DNA of 64,000 nucleotides from Cordia subcordata (GCA_028554755.1 JAPTOF010000015.1:11078501-11142500); one strand, 5' to 3'; positions 1 to 11,525 are shown, numbered from the stretch's first letter. The notes: a model not told the origin generated them from the letters alone. Numbers and translations: made by a program.

Positions 1-1740
1 TTTCTTTAAAGGGAGTAGTAGTGAGAGCTCCTTGGACCGTATCAAGGACTTTGTAGAAATAAGTTCCACCTTTCAGTTCCCCAACATGTCGCAAGATGCC
101 CTTTGCCTTAAGTTGTTCCCATTTTCCTTATGGATAAAGCTAGGTCATGGTATCATTCTTTACCTAGTGGTTGCATTACATCTTGCAGTGAGCTTCAATC
201 TAGGTTTTATCAAAAGTTCTTTCCTATAGCTAAGATTGCCGACCTTAAGGCTTCCGTTATATCCTTCTACCAACACGACTTAGAGACCTTCCATGAGGCT
301 TGGGAGAGGTTTAATGAATTTCTTAGGCAATGTCCATACCACAGGTATAGTGTTTATGACCTTCTTCAATATTTCTTGACAGGATTGAATGAGCAAAATA
401 AAATGATGGTGAATATCGCATCCGATGGTGGATTTTATAATTTGAGATTGAGTGAAGCTTGGGATAAAATGAACTTGTAGGCCAAGAACTCTTTTCAAAA
501 CACTGCTATAGATAGGTCAAGTTAGGGAACCAATTGAAGAGTTGTTCTTGAGATAGCAGTTTCTTCCAATTTGCCCACTGAGGTTAGAGCGTTGATGCAT
601 AAGCTAGATCAATTCATTTCCTTGACTCTTTCCTCACAAGGTCATAGGACTAGTCCTGTAGGTTCGTCCTCAACCCCATTAGTAGTTGAAGTTTATGCAT
701 TGTGTTCTGAGTTTACTTAGGAGACCATAGCTTGCCCTTTAGTACCACAATTTCCCGAGTTCATTCAAGAGCGAGTTTATGCCACACAGGGGTACTAACG
801 GGAGTACAATCCTCCCTCAAACACAAATAATCGAGGTTGGAGAGACAACCTAAAGTTGTCATGGAAATAGGGTCAGTCCGAGTTTTCCTATTCCCAGCCC
901 CAAGCCTCACTCTAGTAGAGACCTCGTTCTACTAATCCTCTAGGGTTTTATAATATCAATCAGGCTAGACTTTCTAGTACATCGTAGCATCAAACACTCC
1001 CTGTACCACCTGCCCTAACCATCCTTGTACAGTCAACACTTATTTCACAGTCTATTCATGACGAGAGGGTAGATCTTTTGATGCAAATTGTTCAACAAAA
1101 TTAGTAACAAATGGCTAGGATGGAGGCATAATGAGGGCCACTTGCCAATCAGATACACATTAGAGACCCTAGGAAATAACCTTCCCAGCCAGAGTTTAAA
1201 CATAGAGTTCAGTCGTATTCCTTCTCTAATCCCACTCATTCCCACTTAGTTCAAGCTAAGGCACTCACCACTTTAAGGAGTGGTAGGATAGTGGACAATA
1301 GGATAAGAGTTGAATATGCAGAGCCTAGCTAGAGCCTCGTTGAGAGAGATCATAGAGAAAGTCCTGTTGAGCGAATTAAGCCCATGAGAGATAGCAGTGA
1401 GAGTAGTACTTCTTGTCCCCATTTGGAGAAAAAAGAGCCTGTTGTTGATTCCTATGAGTCTATCGGTGTTGAGCCTAGAGTGCCTTATCTGTTTGGCATA
1501 GAAAGGCCTTAACCTAATAAGGATACTAGGTTTCTCAGAGTCCTAGAACATCTCAAGGGCCTAAAGTTCAATCTTTCTTCAATAGAAGAAGTTCGTTCTA
1601 TTCCCTCGTACTCCAAGTTCTTCAAAGACCTTTTCATAAGGAAGCGTAAGACATTGACCACGCCGAAGAAGGTAAAGCTCATAGAGAAGGTGAGTAAAAT
1701 ATGTACTTCAGGCCTTCCGACCAAGATGAGCTACCCCGGA
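1..1740 (+). pseudogene. Degenerate Athila/Tat-type gypsy gag (left edge cut by window)
   Basis: Capsid/nucleocapsid region of a Ty3/gypsy LTR retrotransposon; in the living element this protein packages the RNA. Around 100-480 the frame reads LFPFSL, KARSWYHSLPSGCIT, ELQSRFYQKFFP and FHEAWERFNEFLRQCP, the conserved capsid core of plant gypsy gag proteins. The same blocks recur at 33.8-34.1 kb and 62.6-62.8 kb. The rest, to the basic proline-rich linker before the protease, is broken by frameshifts and in-frame stops, so no full protein is possible. The gene starts upstream of the window. Family assignment is firm; the C-terminal boundary is approximate. Confidence 0.85.
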
Positions 1741-1744
1741 CCTT

Positions 1745-2292
1745 TCATTATTCCTTGTAGGATTTGAGAACCTAGATTAATCATGCTTTACTAGACTTAG
1801 GGTCCAATGTGATCCTCATCCCTTACTCAGTCTACCAGCAGTTAGGTATAAGAGACTTGGCTCCCATACATGTTACTCTTCAACTAGTTGATAGGTCTTA
1901 AAGGAGACCTAAGGGAGTAGTAGAAGATATGCTAGTTCAGGTAGAGGAGTTTATGTACCCCGTAGATTTCATAGTGCTTGATATAAATATGGGTCATGAC
2001 TTTAGGCATTCTACTCCTGTTCTCTTAAGTCGCCCCTTTCTTGCTACTACCGATGCTATCATTCATTATAGGTTGGGGTTGTTAGAAATGAAATTTGGGA
2101 ATTTGAGCTCCCACATGAAAGTGGCAGAGGCGGTGAACAAAGCAAGTGCAGGTGGAGATGATGATGAGGAAGATTGCTTTATGGTCAAGGTGATAGACCC
2201 ATTTGTTGAGGACAATGATAAGGAGACCATGATCGACGACGATGAATTGAGAACACTTAAGGATGCTCTAGGTAGCTTTAATTGAGAAACCA
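1745..2292 (+). pseudogene. Retroviral-type aspartic protease of the first gypsy element
   Basis: Aspartic protease that would process the gag-pol polyprotein. The active-site box reads LLDLGSNVILIPYSVY at about 1788-1835, the plant gypsy DLG variant of the usual D-T/S-G motif. It is followed by the flap and the block VDFIVLDINMGHD, then PVLLSRPFLATTDAIIHY. An in-frame stop (TAA, about 1898) and several earlier stops break it. The protein aligns closely by eye with the protease at 35.47-35.9 kb and continues into the same acidic linker, up to LEVNSS/FEVNSS near 2360. There the two elements part: the copy at 36 kb goes on into reverse transcriptase and this one does not. Confidence 0.85.
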
Positions 2293-3455
2293 TTGAGCGG
2301 GGATGTGTAGCCTCTACTTCTAGAGGTCATGATCATAGGTTTGACGAGTCCTTTGAGGTTAATTCTTCCGATCTTGATGTGAGAGATGTGGACAATTATG
2401 ATTGCACACATAGGATTGTTCTTGAAGGTAGAGATAAAAATAGAGTTTTTAAGGTGCATGTGATGGAATCTAGTATTGATGAATGTGGTTGTGAGAAAAT
2501 ATCCCTTAGCAATGAGTTTATTAAAGCATTTGATGAAATATTAGCTAGAGTGGATTTGGAGACACTTGTTGAGGAGAGCACCATGTCTATCTTAGATTCT
2601 AGGCCTGATAAGTCCATTGGAGTTGTAGGATCCGATGTTGGAGTAAATGATCAATCTATGAAGACTCTTAAAGAAAAGGTTGAGGAACTAGAGAATATGA
2701 TATATGGGTCCTTGGATATCTTTAACGAGTCTTTATTAGAACCTTCTTCTAAACTCTCTACTAGGGAATTACTTGATGAGGTGAACCATTTCTTGGATAA
2801 TATGAGCCATACCTTAGGGAGAGTGAGCCCATTACCCTTACTCTTGATTCTTTCTTTTCTAAGTCTATTCCTTTTTGCTCTCTAATTGATTCCATCCCAT
2901 CTAATTCCATTCGATTAGATGATCCTCCCCTTCTTCCTTCCATTGAGTCTCTCCTTAGTGAGCATATTTTTATGCCATCCCACTTGAAGCACGTTCATGC
3001 AGGGTTTGTTTATACTGCTCCCATTCTTTGTGCTTTGTATTCTTCTTTGACCCATTGGCATGGTGTGTGGGTAGCCCTTGATCACTAAAACAAGGTAATA
3101 GAATGGTTAGTAAAGGAAACCGAGCTTGCTAGTTTAGGATTGAAGAAGAACAATGGACCTAGACCTTCAGATTTTTTAATGTCCTATGACACCATAAAGC
3201 ATTCTCGTTCTATGTTTGATGTGTCGGGTTTTTCATTTGTCCCTTTTCCACGTGTACTTGAAAAGGATTGTAATGTGCATGATTTGATTGATTTTATACC
3301 ATGTGATCCTTTTTCTTCTAAGTTGTGCCTTAACAGGTTTGCATATCGATTCGTGCTCAAGGACTATAAGTATCATTGGCCCTAACATAGCCGTCCAGCT
3401 AGGGGCATTAAATCCTACACTGCTAAGAAGCGCCCTAGACATTTAGTGATGAGTA
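2293..3455 (+). pseudogene. Accessory module of unknown function in place of RT-integrase
   Basis: I do not recognise this protein. It follows the protease linker where reverse transcriptase is expected. One open frame runs 2379-2885, then the frame changes and continues to 3385 with one stop (TAA 3086-3088). It contains SLSNEFIKAFDEILA, SILDSRPDKSIGV and MIYGSL in the first part, and SHLKHVHAG, SLTHWHGVWVALDH and VIEWLVKE in the second. The same blocks in the same order occur in the LTR-A element ORFs (FDETLASEGLES, LDDKSLGVKN, MIYGSLWMFD, SLTHGESVFLTLDY, MGWIVKE). Shared order across diverged copies says this was a real protein domain. No hydrophobic anchor or catalytic motif is convincing. 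After 3385 comes the short tail block that precedes the 3' module in the other copies. Confidence 0.6.
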
Positions 3456-3877
3456 GATGATCGCCTGGTTGACGGCATCATGGCTAGTGCTACTAGGAGG
3501 AAACCTAGGTTCAATTTTGCAATTTTACATTTTTTTTAGTTCATTTTCCTTTTAGTTGTGTTCTTTTTTTTCTTTTTACCCACACCAAAGTTTGAATCCC
3601 AATCCTTTGCCCCATTGAGTACACCTTTGCTTATTCTTTGTACATGTCAATGCGAGCTCACATGGCAATTCTACTAATCTTGTGTCTTATGAGTATTTGT
3701 GGATTATGAGTCATAATGTTAGTAGGTTGGTGATTTATCATTGCATGGAAAGCTTTAAAGACAATGCAAGGTTGTATCAATACTTTCTCCACTTGTTCCC
3801 CATTTCCCTACCATGTCTCCACCACACTTACTTGCTTTGTGTAGATTATTTGCTTCTCGTGTGGTTTTATTTTATTT

Positions 3878-3915
3878 GCTTAAGGACAAGAAAAGTTTAG
3901 GTTTAGGGGTGTGGG
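3878..3915 (+). other. Upstream polypurine tract with hairpin (first of a pair)
   Basis: GCTTAAGGACAAG followed by a purine-rich run ending GGGGTGTGGGAG. It matches the tract at 4830-4866 and those at 39522-39556, 44245-44282 and, on the minus strand, 25385-25420. In Athila/Tat elements this purine tract primes plus-strand DNA synthesis and normally touches the 3' LTR; here it lies about 0.95 kb upstream. Confidence 0.6.
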
Positions 3916-4829
3916 AGTTTGGTTCTTATTGCTTTATGTTTTTATTAAGGTAAAGTCCATTATGTTCATAAAATGATGAAAATTTTTGAATTTTTTTACA
4001 TGTAAAGTTATTTATTTCTTGGTTGATCATTGTATTAGCTTTTGTGATTGACTCAATTGATTAATGGATATGTGTTGCAGTGTATGGAATAAATGGAGTA
4101 GATTGGAAACCAGGTCTTGGAGAGGATGCCTTTGAAAGTTGTAGGGAGTGATTACCTTTAAGAATGCCCTTTGCAGCCACCTTATGGCTTGGTAGGATAA
4201 CGTGTAGAAATAGTGTTGTTGATATGATTTCCCCTTACTTGGTTGGTTCTTTTTCATATGCAGTAGCCTTTCCTTTTCTTTTATTTTTGTGTAAATGCAA
4301 TGCAAAGCTTGAAAAATCCAAAAAAAAAATGAAAAAGGCAAAAGCGGTGCAAAATGATGAGAAAAGAAGTTGAAAAAAGTGAAAAACAAATTGATTAAAA
4401 AAAGAAAAAAGCCAAAAGCACCAAAAGTATTTGTGAATAAGTGCATAAGTGACACAATGTCAACTTAGTACAAGCTATCCTCTTTGTAGATATATGAATA
4501 AGGATTTTATAAGCCATTGCATTTGTATAATCTCTTTTCTTGTCTTTGAGGCTTTGTTCTTGTTAGGGAGGCCATGTTAGTTGAGGGGCAACAAAATATC
4601 AACATTCTGTGTGTGTGAGTTAGAATCCTAAGCTTGTGGGGGTTTGGCCACTTGGGAAGTTCTCACAAGATTTGAGACCTTTTATAAGTAGAGAGAGGAT
4701 CCAAAGAGGCTTAGGGATCTCTCCACAATAGGAAATGCCCCCTTCATGCTTCTCAAGCTAACCTTGATAGCGAGTCAATCCCCTAGGCAAACCTTTGCAT
4801 CAACTTTAGAAATAAACTTAAGATTGGGC

Positions 4830-4866
4830 TTGTTTGGGGACAAGCAAGAAGAAAGCTTGAGGGTGT
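4830..4866 (+). other. Polypurine tract adjoining LTR-B
   Basis: CTTGTTTGGGGACAAGCAAG and a purine run ending GAGGGTGT, directly before the TGATGTG start of the LTR at 4867. This is the position expected for the plus-strand primer. Confidence 0.75.
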
Positions 4867-6272
4867 TGATGTGTTGTGTTTTTGTGTGTGTTTGCATTGT
4901 TGTTTGTCTACATTTTAGAGGTGTATTAAGCTTAAATAGTTGCATTAGTGTAGTACTTATGCTAGAGATAGGCTTAAGCGTATACAATTGTACATTGTTG
5001 AGTTTAAGAGGTAAATGCTACACTAATGGCTTGTTTTAGATATTATAGATGAGATTGAGGATTGTTTAGGGGTCAACAAAGATAGAGATGGTTTAGGCAA
5101 GGATTAAAAGCATAATTGAATATGAAAGATGGAAAAAAATCATGTCGGGAAGCTTCCGGATAAAGGGCAAGCAAATTGGAGGCAAAATAAAGCAAAAACA
5201 AAGCCGAAAGAAAGCAAGTTTGGATTACTGGCCTAGTGGCTTCAGAGAGGCAGTCAACCCCCACTCTATGCTACCAAAACCAGAATGTAATCTTTGCTAG
5301 GTGGCATAGAGGCCCCTTGGAGGCACTGCATCGGTTAGGTGTTTTGGTAGTAGCAGAAAATTAACTATAAAAACCCTCTTTTGGTCATCTTTAAGAGGGG
5401 GAAGTCATATATTCTTTCACACCCATCTCCCAAAAACCCTAAGCCTCTCATCAACCACTTTCAACACACACATCCATTTAGATCTAAGCCTATTTTGGAG
5501 GATTACAACAACTTTTGGTGAGAATTTGCTCAAGATTTTAGAAGAACAAGAAAGGATGCAAGGGGTGCTCTCTCAATGTTTTCTTCAGTAGATAAATTAA
5601 GGTAACTAAATGTGTGTAATGGATTGATTTTCATACTTTTTGTTATCGGATTCTATTGGCTTATATATATACATACTTTGTTCTTCATGTGAATAGTTTT
5701 TTATCTAAACATGTCTATATGTTTGATTAAATACTTGAATGAGTAGTATGTATATAAATTAGAGTGTATTTGTTATATAACATTTTTAATCCATCTAATA
5801 TGCATGTTTATGTGTGTGTTTATGGATTGCATGAAGTGGGTTTGCTATATTCATGTCTATGTGAGTGTAAGCATGCTTTGTGATAAATACTAGCTCTAAT
5901 CTTGCTACATGTTGATATCCAATTGTTTTTAATGGTGTGAATCAAACATGACGATGTTTCGATAGTGAGTAGAACCATATATTCACAACACCTTGGCTTA
6001 GAACATGTAGGATTGTGTTTAATGGTCAAGTATCCGCTATAGTGTCCCTGGAATGACAGTGCACAAGTTAGGACTAGCTGAGATCAAGTCCCCTTTAACT
6101 TTAAATCCAGCTAATACGAGTCTAGATTGGTTTAGTCAACCCTAGGAACCCTAGGTCTTAGCTTTAAATCTAGCTAATTGTTTAGGAGCTAAGATAGGTT
6201 TGTTCTAGGACACCTAGGTGGCTTTCTAGTCCCTCCTATGGCCTTAGATACATAATGACCACGTCGTACTTC
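4867..6272 (+). mobile_element. LTR-B, 3' LTR, truncated at its right end
   Basis: Begins TGATGTGTTGTGTTTTTGTG directly after the polypurine tract. A TATA box (TATAAAAA, 5366-5373) lies near the middle, followed by the leader blocks shared with the other LTR-B copies, including the TTAGCT/AGCTAA hairpin at 6158-6177. Compared with the solo LTR-B at 25975-27866, the last 0.4 kb is missing. Similarity stops near 6272 inside the block ACCACGTCGTA, where copia sequence begins. Confidence 0.8.
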
Positions 6273-6302
6273 GATACTACTAAACATCCGATATTTTTGT
6301 TT

Positions 6303-6556
6303 CTTATTATTCTCTATCATCCTTGCATCAGTCATTTGTTGCTTCTCTTTTGTCTGTGTCTATGCCGTCTAATTTAACGGATGCTCTTGATCATCTGGGT
6401 TGACATGCTGTGATGGTGGAAGAGATGTTGGCTTTACAAACTAATGATACATGAGATTTGGTTGATCTATCTCCTAGAAAGACCGTTGTTAGTTGTCGCT
6501 GGATTTATATCATGAAATGCTCTCTCAATGGCACTGTGGAAGGTCTTGTAGCTTGT
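6303..6556 (+). pseudogene. Ty1/copia reverse transcriptase N-terminal fragment
   Basis: One frame reads SFVASLLSVS, then TDALDHLG-stop-HAVMVEEMLALQTNDT-stop-DLVDL, then KTVVSCRWIYIMK and NGTVEGL. This matches the start of the plant copia RT domain (the EAL..PGW..AM..EM.AL..N.TW.LV, GCRWV and DGTVERLKARL blocks). Both TGG tryptophans of that block have become TGA. Only about 85 residues remain and no catalytic YVDD motif is present. It is joined on the left to the truncated LTR-B and on the right to an LTR-like tail. Confidence 0.8.
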
Positions 6557-6892
6557 ATTTGATGTGCCTTAAGGCCACACCCCATGGGGAGGTGTAGGTG
6601 AGAGGGAAAGCCTAAGAGCATCGAGATTGTCTTATATTCGTTGTAGTCCTATTGAGGATAGAACCATTGTAAAAACTCAATTGAGGAAGGGTTTAGATTT
6701 TTTCTCTCCAAGCAAAGAGTCATCACCTGAGTTGTAACCATTATTGTTGAATAGGGGAATTTATCCCAGAGGGGATCGTTGACATAGGTAGAGGGCCGAA
6801 CCACGTTAAAAATATTGCGTGTTCTTTGTGTTTGTTTTCCGCTGTGTTTTGATGTGTATATGTGTGTCCTCCATTTTCCCAACAAATGCTTA
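6557..6892 (+). mobile_element. Copia-LTR-like 3' tail
   Basis: The composition and phrases are those of a copia LTR R/U5 region: a TTGTAACC stretch, GGGGAATTTATCCCAGAGGGG, GGGCCGAACCACGTTAAAAA, TTTTCCGCTGTG and an end in CCCAACA. It starts TGATGTGCC, but the 5' boundary is not certain and no target duplication was found. Confidence 0.5.
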
Positions 6893-7216
6893 ATTTTGTG
6901 ATAAGTATATGCATGTTTGATTGTATATATGAATTATTGCTATTTGATCACATGGCAACATGTCTACCCAAGTAGGGTTTAAAATTGGCTAACCCCTAGA
7001 TCTTGTTCCGGATTGAGTTTGACAAGTCCCTCAAGATTGCTTAGGCTAATTATTCGATAATTAGATACCCTAAAGAGCAATGCATGAAATTGGTCAAGAT
7101 TGTTAGTTGTTTTGGGTGCTTAATAACCAACAAACTTATCTAAACAACTTAAATACACCAACCTGAGGATTTTCATAAATGGGATTTAGGCCTGACTCTC
7201 TATTTTTGTATATTTT
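6893..7216 (+). repeat. LTR-leader-like fragment, copy 1 of a chimeric repeat
   Basis: AT-rich sequence with the look of a gypsy LTR leader (TTTGATTGTATATATG, CACATGGCAACATGTCTAC). It is about 80-85% similar by eye to 21931-22280. In both places it runs directly into the same point of an integrase C-terminus. I cannot assign it to LTR families A-E. Confidence 0.5.
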
Positions 7217-7856
7217 GGTTGGTCCCTTGAGAAGATGATTAGACTTGATAGGAAGGATTGGTCCATGTGACTTAATGATGTACTTTGGGCATAGAGGATA
7301 GCAAACAAAACCTCTATAGGAATGTCATCATTTTGGCTAGTCTATGGGAAAGCTTGTCATCTACCAGATGAGTTGGAACATAGGGCCTATTAGGCAATAA
7401 AGAGTTTGAATTTGAATTTGAATAAAGCTATAGTTGAAAGTAAACTTCAACTTATTGAGCTGGTAAAGATGCGATATGATGCTTATGAGAATGCTAAACT
7501 TTGTAATAATCGAATGAAAAGTGTGCATGATCGAATGATTTTAAGCAAAACTTTTGAACCTCAACAAAAACAAAGTTTGGTTATATAACTCTAAATTGCA
7601 TCTTTTCCCTAAAAAGCTAAGATCTAGGTGGGATAGCCCATATGAGGTAACACAGGTATTCCTTTCTAGAGTTGTTCAGATCAAAGATCTTAAAGATGGG
7701 AAGAAATTCTTTGCCAATGGGCAAAGGTTGAAACATGTCGTTAAAGCCACATCTAGCAAGGAGTTTGAATCACTTGATCTCATAGATCTGACCTATTTAG
7801 GTTTAATAAGTGTTTACCTAGCTAAAGATAGTACACTTAGCATTTCCTAGGAGGCA
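7217..7856 (+). pseudogene. Gypsy integrase C-terminal fragment
   Basis: The end of an Athila/Tat-type integrase, which joins element DNA to the chromosome. Visible blocks are [50 protein letters not shown] and, after a frame change near 7555, KVWLYNSKLHLFPKKLRSRW and VVQIKDLKDGKKFFANGQRL. This is the end of the DDE fold plus the GPY/F-like C-terminal domain (here DSPYEV). There are at least three stops (TGA after SM; TAG twice) and one frameshift. The catalytic core is absent. The order integrase - tail - LTR-D suggests that it belongs to the element whose 3' LTR starts at 8031. Confidence 0.85.
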
Positions 7857-8030
7857 ACCTATGGTATTTGAGTTGACTTTGTTTTATTTGTTTGTGTTTT
7901 TATGTTTACTTTTTTCACTTATGCTCTTTTCATTTTAATTGTTTTCGTGACTCAACTTTATTGCCTCCTAGAGTTCAGATACTTTGTATGAAGATGCAAA
8001 TGGAATCGCCTGAAAAAAATAAAAAAAATC
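7857..8030 (+). other. Spacer between integrase and LTR-D
   Basis: T-rich then A-rich sequence ending GAAAAAAATAAAAAAAATC, directly before TGATGTACGTG. The last part may serve as an A-rich polypurine tract. The hairpin-type tract of the other families is not present. Confidence 0.45.
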
Positions 8031-9926
8031 TGATGTACGTGTTTTTGTCGATCTTAATTGCATACATTCTTAGAGGTGTTCGAGCTTATTTGTGTGGTTA
8101 TAGCATGTCATTTCTATATAAATAGTTGTATATGTGCAAAATGTATTGAAATGCAAAAATGCAAATTAACAACGTTATTTTGTATTTTGGTGTATTATAG
8201 AGTGAAGTTTGAAGTCCTGTGAAGATGCTCGAGGTAATGAACAAAGTCTAGATGGGAAAAGAGGAAGAAAATCACATGGCAGAATGAGTTTGGAGTTTGA
8301 TTGAAGATGCACGAGATGAAGAAATAAGATCAGAAGGGAAACAGTAGAGAAACAGGCAACAAACTAGAGTTGTCGGTCACCCTGAGTGGTTTGGTGGTTG
8401 ACCTGTAGAGTGACTAGCAAAAGCAGAGAGTAAGCCTAAAAATGCATCAAGAATCAGTCACCCTAGGTGCTGTTGCTCGTCGATCGGTAGTGTGACCAGC
8501 AGAGCCCATTCTGCACTTATTTAAGCATGATTCTAGGCTATTTTGAGCATTCTTTCCCATTCTTTTCAACCCTCACCCTAATAAAACCCTGCATCCCTAC
8601 GCCTTCATACACCTAATTCCACCCCAATCAAGCTAGGAATTGGAGATTCAAACAAAGATTGGTAAAGGATTTGCAAGCAATTGTTAAGCATTAAATAAAG
8701 AAGAGAGGGAAGACTCTTTATCTTTACTTTCTTCTTTTTCTATATGATTTTGTAGATCTATTAGGATACATTGTTTATTGTATAATGGGTTAGAGATTCT
8801 AACTCTTATTTTGGGATATTGAATAGATTACATAAATGTTTGGTTTGTATTTCTTTATGACTTTATTTCAAGCATGTCTATGTGTTTGTATAAATGTTCA
8901 ATGAATTAACACGTATTATTTTATACCTTAATGCTCTAATCTACTAGTATGATGTTTGGTTTATAGTTCTTCATCTATGTTTAAGCTTGGTTGAGTTGCC
9001 TTTAGCTTTAAACCTTGTTAACATGTTTCCCAGTAGCTTAATTGATCCTAGATGGCTTAGATCTTAGCTCTTTGTCCAGCTAATGATTTAAACACTAGGA
9101 TTAGACTTAATCAACATCACATGAGTACCTAAGCCCAGAAATCCTAAGTAATAAAGACAAAGCTATACTTTAATTAGGGATAGAATTGCATCGAGACTTC
9201 AAGGATAATAATGTTAGTTAAGTCAGGCTCCACGAGAGAACTTAGTTAGTTAAGCCCAAAAACTCTAATTGACTAAGACAATCATATGCTTCTAAAAGAC
9301 GTCACTTAAGGATAAGAGTGCAATGGCAATTAGTAGATAATAAAGTTAATTAATTAAGACCTACACAAGAGTAATCCATATCCTTTAATAGTTCCAAAGC
9401 AAGGATAGAATCCCGAGCCCATATACAAGATGCAATCTTCCTAATTCCTTCTACCTTGAGTTTAATCTCCTTTTCCTTAGCTTAATCACATTCCATTCTA
9501 TACACCTTAGGTTAGTTTAGGTTTAGTTAATTTAGAGTCCCTCCTCAATTCAATCAAAAACAAAAGACTCGCACATAACTTGTCTTAGGCATACTTGCAC
9601 GTAAAGACCAAACTAAGGAGCCTCCTTGTGAAGACAATCCCGCACTCAAGCACATTATACTATTTTTGATCTGTGCAATTGTGAGTTAAGACTTGATTTT
9701 AATTTTGTGCTTATTTTCCACATACCAAGTTATAACGGTCAAAATCAAAAAGATTTTGTTTTGTATTAAGAAACCTCATAAATTATTCTAGTCATTCCTA
9801 TCTCTATCATTTGTGTTTTAATGGATGATTCTCTCACTTATGAGGAAAAAATGTACTTTGCAAGATTGTCAAGTGTAGAATTGTCATATACTATGGAATG
9901 CATCATCTTCTTAGCACTTTCCATCA
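8031..9926 (+). mobile_element. LTR-D, copy 1
   Basis: Starts TGATGTACGTG, resembling the start of LTR-B. It shares sequence with 51885-53494 until both copies end at CCATCA, after which they differ; TG...CA ends and about 1.9 kb fit an LTR. It contains GGTCGACC-like direct repeats (8380-8500), a TATTTAAGC box (about 8519) and the TTTAGCTTTAAA leader block. The final 0.2 kb could instead be the start of an internal region, because a short possible gag start (MDDSLTYEEK) lies there in this copy. I treat the right boundary as tentative. Confidence 0.6.
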
Positions 9927-10650
9927 GGTTGTCTTGGTCTAACCCTTTCTCTTTGGTATTTAATGTTTCTTGCAATTAGGTATTACAAGATTTGGGTTGA
10001 AGGGCGAGGGTGAGAATTGACAAAAATGTGCTTTCATGGATATGTGTCAATAAGGTGCAATTGTGATAAATTTGAATTTTTTTACGCAAATGAGCTTGAA
10101 TTGCACAAATAACTTTAACTTGATAGTGAGACTTGCATGATTGGTGAGTGAATTTTCAGTGCAATTGTTCTTTATGTAGCTATGCGTCCCTTATTACTTG
10201 CTTTGGTTGTATTAATGGTGAGAAAAAGGCCACTATGTAAGCCTAGACTTGGTAGGAAGTGTGTTGAAGTGTCATTCTATTGTGTTAGACCATGACAATA
10301 TCTTATTTGATGCGTTTCCCCACAAGAAAAAAAAAAGAAAAGGAAATAAGAGTCAAAAGGCAAAAACATGAAAAGTGAAACAAGAAAAGCAAGAAAAGTG
10401 ACAAAAAAAAAAAGAAAATGTGTGAATAAGTGTCAAAATGACACAATTGTTATTCTTGTGTATTCAATTGTTATTCTATTGCATTACGAGCAGAGCTCTT
10501 ACCTTAGTCTCAATTGGTTGAGTTGCACTGATTGCAAGTTCGCTATACGATGCCCCTAACAACCAAAAATTGAAAAGTGTGAAGCAAAAAGGAAAAATTG
10601 AAAAATGTGAAAATTTTGTGGGGATAAAACCGAGCTCTTCTTGTGTCATG
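9927..10650 (+). mobile_element. 3' module of another gypsy family (degenerate)
   Basis: Contains a purine-rich stretch (10328-10420) followed by GTGAATAAGTG and TGACACAATTG. This is the same arrangement as in the 3' modules at 4.3, 44.7 and 47.7 kb, although the surrounding sequence is strongly diverged. A second A-rich stretch follows at 10567-10612. No coding region is recognisable. Confidence 0.4.
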
Positions 10651-11525
10651 GTTTAACATGGGAGAATGGCATGAAGTAGAACTACTTTGGGTCTCATGAA
10701 ATTTTATGGAGTTAATTTTTGATTCCTATTAATCATCTCTAGATAATACAATGAGTTTTCCATTTTTGATTTCTTTTTCAATTTTTTCTTTAAATTTTAT
10801 CATGAACTAAATCTCATGATTCGCGGTGGTAGATAGTGATTTATTTTATTCATGTTTTGGATATTTTGAGATTTATTTGGTCTATTCATATTTGTGCTTT
10901 ATTGTTCATTAAATTCTTGATTTATCATTATTATGCTTATAGCTAAGTTTTGTTAGTTAAGAATTTATACTTTTTGCCATATAGGAATCTTTAGATTCTT
11001 GTGGGTTATATAGATTATTTAACAGGGCTAGAATTAATTAATTAGTTTAGAATTGTGATAGATTATTCCACTAAGATAATCTATGTCTTAATTTTCTAGG
11101 ACTTGTTAGATTAATTAATTAGAGTCAAGTCTATGGTGATTTATGGTAATGAGATAGATTATGCCTCAACAGCTTTAGTTAACTAATTTAGGTGTATTAG
11201 AGTTTCTAACCTAATCCATTATGCTTAACTGGAAATCTCGAAGTTGATGAGCTTGAATAGAATAATTTTACTATCTCCTTGAATCATGATTTCCCATAAT
11301 TTAATTCTCTCAATTTTGTGGTTAATTTATATTATTGTTGTTTTTGTTTAGTTATTTTCTTTCTAATTTGGTTTAATCTAAAAATTAGCTCTCTCATAAT
11401 ATTCAATTTAGTTATTTTAAATTTTCAATTTTAGTTCAAAATTTATTTTTATTTCTTTTCAATTCTTGACGATAATCTGGATTTCTCGTGGGTGTGACTC
11501 TCTAGACGTCATTTGCATGACAAAA
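10651..11525 (+). mobile_element. Possible LTR of an unassigned gypsy family (LTR-F)
   Basis: AT-rich sequence ending in a block typical of plant gypsy LTR 3' ends (a GGATTTCTCGTGGGTGTGAC-like phrase, then CTCTAGACG). There is no second copy in the window, no clear primer-binding site afterwards and no defined start, so this is a compositional call only. Confidence 0.25.

Larger units (their letters stand above)
3456..4866 (+). mobile_element. 3' untranslated module of the first gypsy element
   Basis: Non-coding 3' part of the element, homologous by eye to 39.1-39.56 plus 47.3-48.2 kb, 43.8-45.2 kb and, on the minus strand, 24.45-25.9 kb. It holds a first polypurine tract near 3880-3915, then a purine-rich stretch (about 4316-4410, GAAAAAG/AAAAGCC repeats) followed by AATAAGTGCATAAGTGACAC, then a second tract directly before the LTR. 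Short ORFs here are by-products of the A/T-rich composition. Confidence 0.7.

Noticed and set aside
2761..2885. Hydrophobic leucine/phenylalanine run near 2820-2885 as an env-like membrane anchor
   Set aside because: It lies at the point where the true frame shifts; in the frame that continues to 3385 the segment is serine/proline-rich and not hydrophobic.
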